This document shows positions 25,327 to 32,657 of a stretch of 64,000 nt of DNA, piece after piece. How positions within the stretch are numbered: the first letter of the stretch is position 1; each line of letters starts with the position of its first letter. The notes under the pieces are model-generated. The model searched no databases. It worked only from the letters and a program-made list of their open reading frames with translations, and was not told the DNA's origin. The position numbers and the translations under genes are program-made. This DNA is from an uncultured Clostridia bacterium (GTDB lineage: Bacteria > Bacillota > Clostridia > Oscillospirales > Oscillospiraceae): assembly GCA_947165595.1 (NCBI GenBank), contig CAMVAV010000003.1, forward strand, positions 1 to 64,000, given 5' to 3'.

Positions 25327-25419
25327 TCAAAATACCGCGCGGTCCGCGACCTCCTTGACGGCGATCGAGCCGGTGATGTGGCAGCCGTCGCAGTCGTCGC
25401 CGCACAAAACAATGCTCAC
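25327..25419 (-). CDS. 30-aa cysteine-containing small protein coupled to the PTS fragment
   Basis: A GTG start at 25419 overlaps the TGA of the EIIB gene (GTGA arrangement) with AGGA seven bases upstream. The frame runs 30 codons to TGA and a terminator. The product contains CGDDCDGCHITG, with three cysteines, and ends in a hydrophilic helix-like stretch (SIAVKEVADRAVF). I do not recognise it. Coupling, ribosome site and position before the terminator make it plausible as a real small protein. Confidence 0.45.
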   Translation of the reverse strand: MSIVLCGDDCDGCHITGSIAVKEVADRAVF

Positions 25420-25889
25420 AACAGTTTCCTGAGTGCGTCCGCCACCCTTTGCACACGGGTGCCGATGACCACTTGCACGCTTCCGCCGCCGGGGCGGAAC
25501 ACCCCCTTCGCTCCGGCGGTGAGGAGCAGATACTCCCGCACCGCGTCGGGATCACGCAGCTCCAGACGCAGCCGGGTGATACAGTTGTCCACCGCAAGCA
25601 GATTCTCCCTGCCTCCCAAAGCCTCCAGCACAAGAGACAGGTTGACCCCTTCCGCAAGGATATCGGTCCGCTTCGACGCGACGGCCTCCCCTGCGGCCTC
25701 GGGGAGAGGATCGTCCTCCCGGCCGGGGGTTTTCAAGTCAAAGCGCGAAATAAAGAAACAAAAGAGCAGGTAAAAGCTGAGAAAAGCCGCCGCAGATACC
25801 GCGAAAACTCCGTCAGGCGCGGCGGCGGCGCCGCAAAGCGCAGCACGGCGGAGGTAAGTCCCATCACGCTTCGCCCCCTTCGGCGGCAC
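25416..25889 (-). pseudogene. 3' fragment of a glucose/N-acetylglucosamine-type PTS EIICB gene
   Basis: The last 157 codons of a phosphotransferase permease remain. There is a single membrane helix of the EIIC domain (VFAVSAAAFLSFYLLFCFFISRF), a linker, and a complete EIIB domain with the phosphocysteine site NCITRLRLELRD and the tail VQVVIGTRVQRVADALRKLL. About 300 residues of EIIC that form the sugar channel are absent, and the upstream DNA is the end of the thioredoxin gene. No functional transport is expected from this piece alone. Confidence 0.75.
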
Positions 25890-25910
25890 GCCGCGGCCCG
25901 CGCGTCTTTC

Positions 25911-26837
25911 TCATTTCAGATACCCGTCGATGATCGACGCCCAGCCGTTGTAGTCCCTGCTGCCGATATACGCCTCGCCGAGCACCTTGCCGCTGCCGTC
26001 GACAAAGATCGTCACGGGGATGTAGCCCGTATCCATGTAGGGGTCGAAGCCGCTCGTGTAGCGCAGGCAGGGGTAGGTGACGCCGAGGCGCTTCACCGTT
26101 TTGACGTCGTCCGCCTCATCCTCTGCGTCGTAGACGCCGAGAAACTGCACGTCCCTGTCGGCGTAGTCCCGCGAGAGCTTTTGCAGGTCGGGCAGCTCGC
26201 CGACGCAGGGGCCGCACCAGTACGCCCAGTAGTTGACGACCGTGAGCTTATGCCCGGAAAAGCACGCGTCCGTCCAGGTCTTCCCGTTCATATCCACGGT
26301 GGTAAAGGAAAAATCGGGATCCCAGTTCTCCGACTCGCCGGAGGCGGGAGCGGTGGCGACGAGCATCGTGCGGCGGCCCGAGTCGTAGCTCACGGCGAAG
26401 CCCAGCGCGTCGCCCAGATCGCGCAGCTTGAAGTAGTTGTTCCCGTCGATGTTGTACGCGGTGAGCGAGTTGGTCCTGCTGCCGTTGATGTAGATGGTCT
26501 GCGCGCTCTTGACGGCGTTTTTCGTTCCGCTGCCGACGGCAGCCAGCTCGCCGCCGTTCTTCACGTACGCCTTGCCCGTGGTGATGGTCACGGCGTTCGT
26601 CGCGCTGTTGTAGCCGACGCTGAACTGCGCCTTGCTCCCGTTGAGCAGATACGCGAGGTCGCGCAGCTTGAAGTAGTTGTTGCCGGAGATGTTGTACGCA
26701 GCCGCCGCGGCTGCCTTGCCGTCGATCTCCAGCTTCTGGTCCGAAACGACGGCGGACGCCGCGCGCGCGCCGACGCAGAGCGACAAAACCGTCGCCGCCG
26801 CGAGCACGAGGCAGGAAAGGCGCTTGCAGAGCTTCAT
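25911..26837 (-). CDS. secreted TlpA/ResA-like thioredoxin with stalk domains
   Basis: Extracytoplasmic thiol-disulfide oxidoreductase, 308 aa. A signal peptide (residues 1-26, LVLAAATVLSLCVGARA) is followed by two copper-amine-oxidase-type stalk repeats (NNYFKLRDLAYLL and NNYFKLRDLGDALG). A TlpA-like thioredoxin fold from about residue 165 carries the redox motif WAYWCGPC and the cis-Pro loop GYIPVTIFVD. It would reduce or oxidise exported proteins near the wall. GGGAG precedes the ATG. A hairpin (TGCCGCGG/CCGCGGCA) lies in its leader. It stands between a truncated PTS gene and a recombinase, within the patchwork region. Confidence 0.85.
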   Translation of the reverse strand: MKLCKRLSCLVLAAATVLSLCVGARAASAVVSDQKLEIDGKAAAAAAYNISGNNYFKLRDLAYLLNGSKAQFSVGYNSATNAVTITTGKAYVKNGGELAAVGSGTKNAVKSAQTIYINGSRTNSLTAYNIDGNNYFKLRDLGDALGFAVSYDSGRRTMLVATAPASGESENWDPDFSFTTVDMNGKTWTDACFSGHKLTVVNYWAYWCGPCVGELPDLQKLSRDYADRDVQFLGVYDAEDEADDVKTVKRLGVTYPCLRYTSGFDPYMDTGYIPVTIFVDGSGKVLGEAYIGSRDYNGWASIIDGYLK

Positions 26838-26890
26838 GTGTATCTCCCTTTCGTTTCAGGATATTTGCCGCGGTCATCCGCGGCAGTCTC

Positions 26891-26919
26891 ATCGTAACAC
26901 AGACGGTCGAAAAATGCAA
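26891..26919 (-). promoter_or_regulatory. promoter of the thioredoxin gene
   Basis: On the minus strand TTGCAT (26919-26914) and TACGAT (26896-26891) are spaced 17 bases. A perfect eight-base inverted repeat at 26869-26888 follows in the leader. Confidence 0.5.
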
Positions 26920-26935
26920 CGCGGGGAGAAGGATT

Positions 26936-28522
26936 TCATTCGCCGCTTCTCCCATTCTCTCCCGCTCGCGCCTCCATCACCGCCCGGAGCGCCTCCGAGC
27001 ACCTGTAGTCGATCTCCAGACGCCCGCCCTCGAATACGCGGATGGCCGCCACCGTCTGCGCGAGCGTCGCGCGGTCCAACTCCGTGAGGCGTCCTTCGCG
27101 CAGCAGACGCTCCGTCCACGGACGGCGCGGCGCCCCCTGCGCGGCGCGCTCCCGCAGTGCCGCGAGCTGCGCGTTCAGCGTCCGCTCCCGCGCGGCATAG
27201 TCCTCCCGGTAGCACAGGAATTCCTCCCGGCGCAGCAGTCCGTCGCGCACGTCCTCCCGGACGTCCTGCCGCAGCCTTCGGACGCGCGCGAGCGCAGCCT
27301 CCAGCTGTCTTGCGCCGTCCCCCCCGCCGCCCGCCTGCCCGGACGCCGCCCGCTCCGCGAGCGTGCCGAGGTCCCCCGCCCGCGCGAGGACGCGGTTGAG
27401 GTCCGCCAGCACGATCCGGCTGAGCGCGTCCTCCCGGACGGAGTGGCTCGCGCAGGCGGCGGAGCCGCGGCGCTGATACGCGCCGCAGGCGTAGGTCGTC
27501 CCGCCGTGCCGGGCGGTCCGCGTCATGGCAGCGCCGCAGTCGCCGCAGCGCAGAAAGCCCGCGAAGAGGGAAAGCCTCCCCGCGGGATCGCCAGAGCGCG
27601 CGCGTCCGGCGGACGCCGCCTGCGCGGCGTCCCAGAGGGCACGGGAAACGATCGGCTCGTGCGTCCCCTCCGCGACGATCCAGCCGCTGCGCTCCACCGC
27701 GCGCGCTTTGCCGTGCATGACCGCGCGCGCCGTGCGGTTTGCCGTCAGGCTGCCGAGGTACGTCTCGCTGCGCAGGAGCTTGTGCACCGCCGCGTAGGTC
27801 CAGCGCCCCGCCGTTCCGGGCGGCGCGCCGCCCGCGCAGCGCAGCCCCATCAGCCGCTTGTAGTCGCCGGGGCTCGGCACGCCGTCCTCGTTGAGCGCCC
27901 TCGCGATCCGCGCCTGTCCGACTCCCTCCGCCGCCATGCGGAAGACGCGGCGCACGACCTCCGCCGCCGCGGGATCGACGAGCAGGCGATTCCGGTTCTC
28001 CGGGTCCTTGCGATAGCCGTAGGGGGCGAACGCGCCGCAGAACTCGCCGCGCCTCTGCTTGGCGCGGATGGCGCTGCGCACCTTGTCGGAGATGTCCCGC
28101 GCGTACTGCGCGTTGAACACATTTTGGAGCGGCAGGAGCAGGCTGTAGGGCCCGCTTTCGCTGTCCACGCCGTCGTTGACCGCGAGGAAGCGCACGCCCC
28201 GCTCCGGGAAATACCGCTCCAGATACCAGCCCATGCCGATGTAGTCCCGTCCGAAGCGGGAAAGGTCCTTCACGATCACGCAGTCGAGCTTTCCCGCCTC
28301 AATGTCCGCGAGCATCCTCCGGAAGCCGGGGCGCGCGAAATTTGTCCCCGTCGCGCCGTCGTCCGTAAACACGGCGGCGAGCCGAAGCTCCGGCCGCGCG
28401 CGGCAGAAATCCTCGATGCAGCGCCGCTGATTGACGACGCTGTCGCTCTCGGGCCTGTCTCCGTCCTCTCTGGACAGACGGCAGTACGCCGCCGCCCGCC
28501 AGAGCTTTTTTTCAGGCGTCAT
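26936..28522 (-). CDS. large serine recombinase
   Basis: Site-specific integrase/resolvase of the large serine family, 528 aa. The catalytic domain has the nucleophile Ser17 (YCRLSREDG), NQRR, DDGATGTNFARPGF and the arginine motif KDLSRFGRDYIGMG. The recombinase domain (RAKQRRGEFCGAFAPYGY...ALNEDGVPSPGDY) and zinc ribbon (CGDCGAAMTRTARHGG..YACG, GSAACASH) follow, then a coiled-coil region. It is complete and could act. No obvious attachment-site repeats or other element genes surround it except a 36-aa companion that overlaps its start, so it may be a domesticated switch or the last part of a decayed element. Confidence 0.9.
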   Translation of the reverse strand: MTPEKKLWRAAAYCRLSREDGDRPESDSVVNQRRCIEDFCRARPELRLAAVFTDDGATGTNFARPGFRRMLADIEAGKLDCVIVKDLSRFGRDYIGMGWYLERYFPERGVRFLAVNDGVDSESGPYSLLLPLQNVFNAQYARDISDKVRSAIRAKQRRGEFCGAFAPYGYRKDPENRNRLLVDPAAAEVVRRVFRMAAEGVGQARIARALNEDGVPSPGDYKRLMGLRCAGGAPPGTAGRWTYAAVHKLLRSETYLGSLTANRTARAVMHGKARAVERSGWIVAEGTHEPIVSRALWDAAQAASAGRARSGDPAGRLSLFAGFLRCGDCGAAMTRTARHGGTTYACGAYQRRGSAACASHSVREDALSRIVLADLNRVLARAGDLGTLAERAASGQAGGGGDGARQLEAALARVRRLRQDVREDVRDGLLRREEFLCYREDYAARERTLNAQLAALRERAAQGAPRRPWTERLLREGRLTELDRATLAQTVAAIRVFEGGRLEIDYRCSEALRAVMEARAGENGRSGE

Positions 28523-28622
28523 GCGCCCGTATGAGGTCGAGAACGACCTCCTCCGCCGTGCGCGTGCCGACGAAAAAGCGGTCGACCGTATAGACGCGCT
28601 CGTCCCTGTTCTGCGCCTTCAT
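28512..28622 (-). CDS. 36-aa companion of the serine recombinase
   Basis: A small frame starts at ATG 28622, eight bases after GGGGAGG, and ends 11 bases inside the recombinase gene. The product reads RDERVYTVDRFFVGTRTAEE then VVLDLIRAHDA, a compact, charged, probably helical protein. It is not in a named family that I can give. The good ribosome site and overlapping coupling to the recombinase argue that it is expressed and perhaps modulates recombination, like a recombination directionality factor (speculative). Confidence 0.55.
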   Translation of the reverse strand: MKAQNRDERVYTVDRFFVGTRTAEEVVLDLIRAHDA

Positions 28623-28791
28623 GCCCTGCGCCTCCCCTCTCATGGTTTTCAACCCATCCCTATGAGCGGAGGGCACGATTCATGCCGGAGGGCCTGCCGC
28701 GGCTCCCGTTAAAATACGGCAAAAGCGGGTACAATGCAAAGGGTCCCGCCGCGGCAGTCCGCTCCGTCATGCGTGGCGGCGAAGGTTTGTG

Positions 28792-28820
28792 TTGAAATGC
28801 GCCGGAATACGCGATATAAT
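28792..28820 (+). promoter_or_regulatory. promoter of the EAL gene
   Basis: TTGAAA (28792-28797) and perfect TATAAT (28815-28820) are spaced 17 bases, 22 bases before the start codon. Confidence 0.8.
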
Positions 28821-28841
28821 ACCATCATAGGGGGTGTCGTC

Positions 28842-30509
28842 ATGAATCAGTCTGTCCCCGACGAAGCCAGGGTCCGTCTGGACGAGCTTTTTGAAGCGTT
28901 CTCCACCATCGCGGAGGGGACCTATGTCTACCTCTGCAACATGAAATACGACTACTCGCGCTGGTCCGAATCCGCGGTCACGACCTTCGGGCTGCCCTCT
29001 GAGTACATGTTCGGCGCGGGCGATATCTGGGAGGAGCACATCCACCCGGAGGACCGCGAGAGCTATCACAGGAGCATCGACGCCATCTTCTCCGGGCAGG
29101 ACGGCGGGCACGACATGCAGTACCGCGCGCGCAAGCCGAACGGCGAGTACGAGGTCTGCACCTGCCGCGGCGTCGTGATGCGCGACGAGAACGGCGTGCC
29201 GGCGTACTTCGGCGGCTCGATCCGCAACCACGGCGTGCAGGGACGCATGGACACGCTGATCGGGCTGCGCAACCAGTACGGCTTTTTTGAGGACCTGAAC
29301 AGCGATATCGTCAGGCACCGCAAGGTCCGCATCCTGCTCATCGGACTCGCCAAATTCACCGAGATCAACGAGGTCTACGGCTATCTGTTCGGCAATCAGG
29401 TGCTCCAGCGCTTCGGGCGCTTCCTCTTCGAGCACATCGGAAACCGCGGGCACGTCTACCGGATGGACGGCACAAAGTTTGCCGTGATCACCGAAACGCT
29501 CGGCGAGCGCGAGGTCCGGGAGGAGTATGAGGCGATCCGCGCCCACTTCCGCGACGGCATCCGGGTCGACGGCAAGCACATCATCCTCGACATGAACGCC
29601 GGTTTCCTCTCGCTCGACGAGTTCTCGGTGGACGTGCAGACCGTCTACGCCGGGCTCAATTTCGCCTACGGGGAATCGAAGATCCGGCGGCAGGGCGACA
29701 TGGTGGAGTTCCGCAACGAGTGGAACGGCGAGAGCCAGCAGCGGCTCGAGATGCTGCACGCCATCCGCAACTCGATCGCGCAGGACTGCAAAAACTTCTT
29801 CCTGTACTACCAGCCGGTCGTCGACGCCGCGAGCGAGCGCCTGATCGGCGCGGAATCGCTGCTGCGCTGGAAAAGCGAGAAATACGGTCTCGTCATGCCG
29901 AACGACTTTGTCCCGCTGCTCGAGCGCGACTCGCTGTTCCCGCAGCTCGGGCACTGGATCCTCAAAACGTCGCTGCTCGACGCGAAGAAGGTCCTCGCCG
30001 TCTGCCCGGAGTTCGTCGTCAACGTCAACCTGTCCTACACGCAGCTCGAAAAGCCGGATTTCGCGGACATGGTGCTCAACCTGCTCGACGAGACGGGGTA
30101 TCCGCCAGAGCATCTGTGTCTGGAGATCACGGAGCGCTGCCGCCTGCTCGACGTCGAGCATCTGCTCAACATCGTCGCGCGGCTCCGCGCCTCCGGCATC
30201 CGCTTCGCGCTCGACGACTTCGGCACCGGCTTTTCCTCCGTCGGGATCATCAAGGCGATCCCGCTCGACACGATCAAGATCGACCGCAGCTTCGTCATCG
30301 AGATCGAGGAGGACCGGCAGGAGCAGCAGCTTGTGGAGCACTTCACCGCCGTCGCCGCGCTGTTCGGCGCGAAGGTCTGCGTGGAGGGCATCGAGACCGC
30401 CGGGATGCGCGATATTTTGCAGCGCTATCGCGTGCGGAGCTTCCAGGGCTACTTCTTTGGGCACCCGATGGACCTCGACGCGTTCCTCAGTTACGCGAAA
30501 ACCGGCTGA
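28842..30509 (+). CDS. PAS-GGDEF(degenerate)-EAL c-di-GMP phosphodiesterase
   Basis: A 555-aa cytoplasmic signalling enzyme. A PAS domain (about 10-125, HIHPEDRESYHRSI...YRARKPNGEYEV) precedes a GGDEF fold whose active loop reads RMDGTKFAVI, so it cannot be a cyclase. The EAL domain (about 300-555) keeps its catalytic set: ESLLRW, NVNLS, EITER, DDFGTGFSS, IKIDRSF, EGIE and QGYFF. It should hydrolyse c-di-GMP to pGpG, controlled by the PAS and by the inactive GGDEF. The start MNQSVPD follows AGGGGGT and a good promoter. The PilZ synthase in the same window is an obvious candidate output. Confidence 0.9.
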   Translation: MNQSVPDEARVRLDELFEAFSTIAEGTYVYLCNMKYDYSRWSESAVTTFGLPSEYMFGAGDIWEEHIHPEDRESYHRSIDAIFSGQDGGHDMQYRARKPNGEYEVCTCRGVVMRDENGVPAYFGGSIRNHGVQGRMDTLIGLRNQYGFFEDLNSDIVRHRKVRILLIGLAKFTEINEVYGYLFGNQVLQRFGRFLFEHIGNRGHVYRMDGTKFAVITETLGEREVREEYEAIRAHFRDGIRVDGKHIILDMNAGFLSLDEFSVDVQTVYAGLNFAYGESKIRRQGDMVEFRNEWNGESQQRLEMLHAIRNSIAQDCKNFFLYYQPVVDAASERLIGAESLLRWKSEKYGLVMPNDFVPLLERDSLFPQLGHWILKTSLLDAKKVLAVCPEFVVNVNLSYTQLEKPDFADMVLNLLDETGYPPEHLCLEITERCRLLDVEHLLNIVARLRASGIRFALDDFGTGFSSVGIIKAIPLDTIKIDRSFVIEIEEDRQEQQLVEHFTAVAALFGAKVCVEGIETAGMRDILQRYRVRSFQGYFFGHPMDLDAFLSYAKTG

Positions 30510-30542
30510 GTCCGTCCTCCTCCGCCGCATCCGACACAAAAA

Positions 30543-30579
30543 AGCCCTCCCCGCAGTCCCAAAGGCTGTGAGGAGGGCT
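30543..30579. terminator. bidirectional terminator between EAL gene and phosphatase operon
   Basis: AGCCCTCC and GGAGGGCT arms, extended by CGCAG/CTGTG, form a hairpin with a T-run on the minus strand and a shorter one on the plus strand. It lies between two convergent genes. Confidence 0.75.
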
Positions 30580-30601
30580 GGCATTTTGCGTTCTCTTTCC
30601 G

Positions 30602-31678
30602 TCATTCCCCGCGCAGGGCGCGCCCGAGCATCCGCTCCACGCGTTTTGCCTGCGCAAAGCGCCGCGCGTGGTTCTCACGCGCCTCGTCCGTTTTGCATTT
30701 CTCATAGCTCGACGCAAAGCGCGCCTCCAGCGTGACGCGCTCCGTCCCCCGCGTCTGCTTGTCCGCGAGGTACAGCACCGCCGCCTCGTCCGGCAGCCGC
30801 TCATGCTCCGGCGACAGCTCGTGGTGGCTTTCCACCGCCTCCGCCGCCCGCGGATAGCCCAGCGCGCGGAGCCACGCCGCGCCCGTGCGCGCGTGCTCCG
30901 TCTCCGTCCGCGCCACGTCGTGCAGCAGCGCCGCCGCGCGCAGCAGCGCCGCGTCGAGCGCGTACCCGTGTTCTTTAAGCGCCGCCGCCAGCTCCTCCGC
31001 ACGCGCCGCGACCGCCCTTGCGTGGGCGCGGACCGGCTCCGGCGTCCCCGCGGCGTCCAGCAGCCGCTCGCACAGTTCCGGCGTCAGCGGCGGCGGATCG
31101 GGCAGCGCGGCGAGCCGTTCGATCGTCCATGCCGAACCGTCAAGGCGAAGCGTGCTCACACAGCCCAAGGGCTGCGGCAGGCGCCAGAATTCGTTTCCGT
31201 CCCGCCCGCTCAGCGCGCACAGCAGCAGCCGGTTCACCCCCGCGTGCGCGACGACCGCGATATCGCCCGACGAGCGCCCCAGACACTCCTCCAGCGCCGT
31301 GCGCGCGCGTCTCCGGCAGTCCGCCGGCGCCTCGCCCCCCTCGGGAAAGCAGGTGAACGGCTCCCGCCCCCTTTTCTCGTAGAGCGCCGGAAAACGCCGG
31401 CGTATTTCGTCGAAGGAAAGTCCCTCCCAGCAGCCCATGCCGAGCTCGCGCAGGTCCTCTACGGTCTCCGCCCCGCGTCCGAGCGCCTCCGCGGTCTCCC
31501 GCGCGCGGCACAGCGGACTCGTAAACACGCGCGTCACCTCCGGCAGCGTCTCCGCCAGCAGCGCGGCGCGCATGCGTCCGAGCGCGCTGAGCGGCACGTC
31601 CGTCGCGCCCAGGCAGACAGGCCCTTCCGCGGGAAGCTCCGGCTCGCAGTGGCGGAGCAGATACACCGTCCTTGCCAT
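30602..31678 (-). CDS. histidine phosphatase-HD domain fusion protein
   Basis: A 358-aa two-domain protein. The N-terminal half is a phosphoglycerate-mutase-like histidine phosphatase: LLRHCEPEL holds the catalytic His, then FTSPLCRARETAE, and VVAHAGVNRLLL has the second His. The C-terminal half is an HD phosphohydrolase: HARAVAARAEEL, ALLHDVART (HD) and VESHHELSPE. It starts four bases after the XdhC gene stop, so it is the third gene of the MocA-XdhC transcript. Such fusions accompany molybdenum hydroxylase maturation genes. Clearing a phosphorylated nucleotide or pterin by-product is a plausible but untested role. Confidence 0.82.
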   Translation of the reverse strand: MARTVYLLRHCEPELPAEGPVCLGATDVPLSALGRMRAALLAETLPEVTRVFTSPLCRARETAEALGRGAETVEDLRELGMGCWEGLSFDEIRRRFPALYEKRGREPFTCFPEGGEAPADCRRRARTALEECLGRSSGDIAVVAHAGVNRLLLCALSGRDGNEFWRLPQPLGCVSTLRLDGSAWTIERLAALPDPPPLTPELCERLLDAAGTPEPVRAHARAVAARAEELAAALKEHGYALDAALLRAAALLHDVARTETEHARTGAAWLRALGYPRAAEAVESHHELSPEHERLPDEAAVLYLADKQTRGTERVTLEARFASSYEKCKTDEARENHARRFAQAKRVERMLGRALRGE

Positions 31679-31682
31679 GCGC

Positions 31683-32594
31683 TCAGCCGGAGATGTCCTC
31701 GACCAGTATTTTGAGCGAGCCGCCGCACGCCATGCCCTCGTCCGCGGCGACCTCGTTGCTCAGATCCGCGTCGACGACCTCCGCGCGCCCCGTGCCGATC
31801 AACCGCTCCGCCTTGCGCAGCGCCTCCGCCTCGCAGCAGCCGCCGCCGATCGTGCCCGCGCTCCGCCCCGCCTTGTCGACGATCATCATGGAGCCGGTCT
31901 TCGCGGGCGTGGAGCCGCGGCTTTCCAGCACCAGCAGCATCGCCTTGGGCGTCTGCGTGTCGGCGGCGAAGCGAAGCAGCGCCTCATCCGCGTCCGTCCG
32001 CTCCAGATACGACTCGTCCGTCGGACGGGAACGGCGCGCCAAAATCAGCTCCGCCGCGATGGAGACCGCGATCTCCATCGGCGTGAGCGCCTTGATCGGG
32101 ATGCCGATGGGCGTGTGGACGCTGCGGATGCGCTCCGGGTCGAAGCCCTCCTCCTCCAGCAGCTTGAGCTGCACGGCGGTCCGACGGCGCGAGCCGATCA
32201 TGCCGAGATAGTACGGCATCTCCTCCCCGGGCAGGATCGCGCGCAGACAGTCCCCGTCGAAGCGGTGCCCGCGCGTAATGACGCAGACATAGTCGAGCGG
32301 ACGGATGCGCAGCGCGCGGATCGCCGAGGCAAAATCGTCGCACACGATCTCCGCAGCGTCCGGAAAGCGCGTCCGGTTCGCAAACTCCGGCCGGTCGTCC
32401 ACGACCGTCACGGCGAATTCCAGCTTCGCCGCCAGCTCCGCCACCGCCTGGGAAACATGCCCCGCGCCGAGCAGGATCAGCCGCTCCGGCCGCGCAAAGC
32501 GCCTTGTGTAGAGCCTTCCGTCCACCGTGCGCGTCAGCGCCGCCTCGCGTCCCTCCGCCAGCTGCTCCAGCAGCGCCGCAAATTCCTCTGTCAT
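31683..32594 (-). CDS. xdhC: XdhC/CoxI family molybdenum-hydroxylase maturation protein, domains in swapped order
   Basis: XdhC-type chaperone, 303 aa, thought to hold Mo cofactor during sulfuration and insertion into xanthine-dehydrogenase-type enzymes. A Rossmann domain comes first (LILLGAGHVSQAVAELAA, VTVVDDRPEFAN, residues about 40-190, ending near IGIPIKALTPMEIAVSIAAE). The XdhC_CoxI part follows (LESRGSTPAKTGSMMIV, GTIGGGCCEAEAL). In the better-known XdhC and PucA proteins the CoxI part is N-terminal, so the order here is reversed. It lies between the MocA-ModE fusion and the phosphatase-HD gene, with a TTTTGAATAACG element just upstream. Confidence 0.85.
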   Translation of the reverse strand: MTEEFAALLEQLAEGREAALTRTVDGRLYTRRFARPERLILLGAGHVSQAVAELAAKLEFAVTVVDDRPEFANRTRFPDAAEIVCDDFASAIRALRIRPLDYVCVITRGHRFDGDCLRAILPGEEMPYYLGMIGSRRRTAVQLKLLEEEGFDPERIRSVHTPIGIPIKALTPMEIAVSIAAELILARRSRPTDESYLERTDADEALLRFAADTQTPKAMLLVLESRGSTPAKTGSMMIVDKAGRSAGTIGGGCCEAEALRKAERLIGTGRAEVVDADLSNEVAADEGMACGGSLKILVEDISG

Positions 32595-32624
32595 CGCAAA
32601 CCTCCCGTATTCCTGTCATTTGGA

Positions 32625-32636
32625 TTTTGAATAACG
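32625..32636. promoter_or_regulatory. TTTTGAATAACG element before xdhC
   Basis: The 12-base sequence is identical to two copies at 50152-50163 region of the aldehyde-oxidoreductase control region. It lies in the 63-base gap between the MocA-ModE gene and xdhC. Confidence 0.55.
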
Positions 32637-32657
32637 TACGCAAAAAGAAAAGAGCGG

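Noticed and set aside
25282-30579. Two similar AGCCCTCC hairpins at 25282 and 30543 as ends of one mobile element
   Set aside because: Each sits directly after a gene end with a T-run; similar GC-rich terminators occur at other gene ends in the window, and no target duplication is seen.
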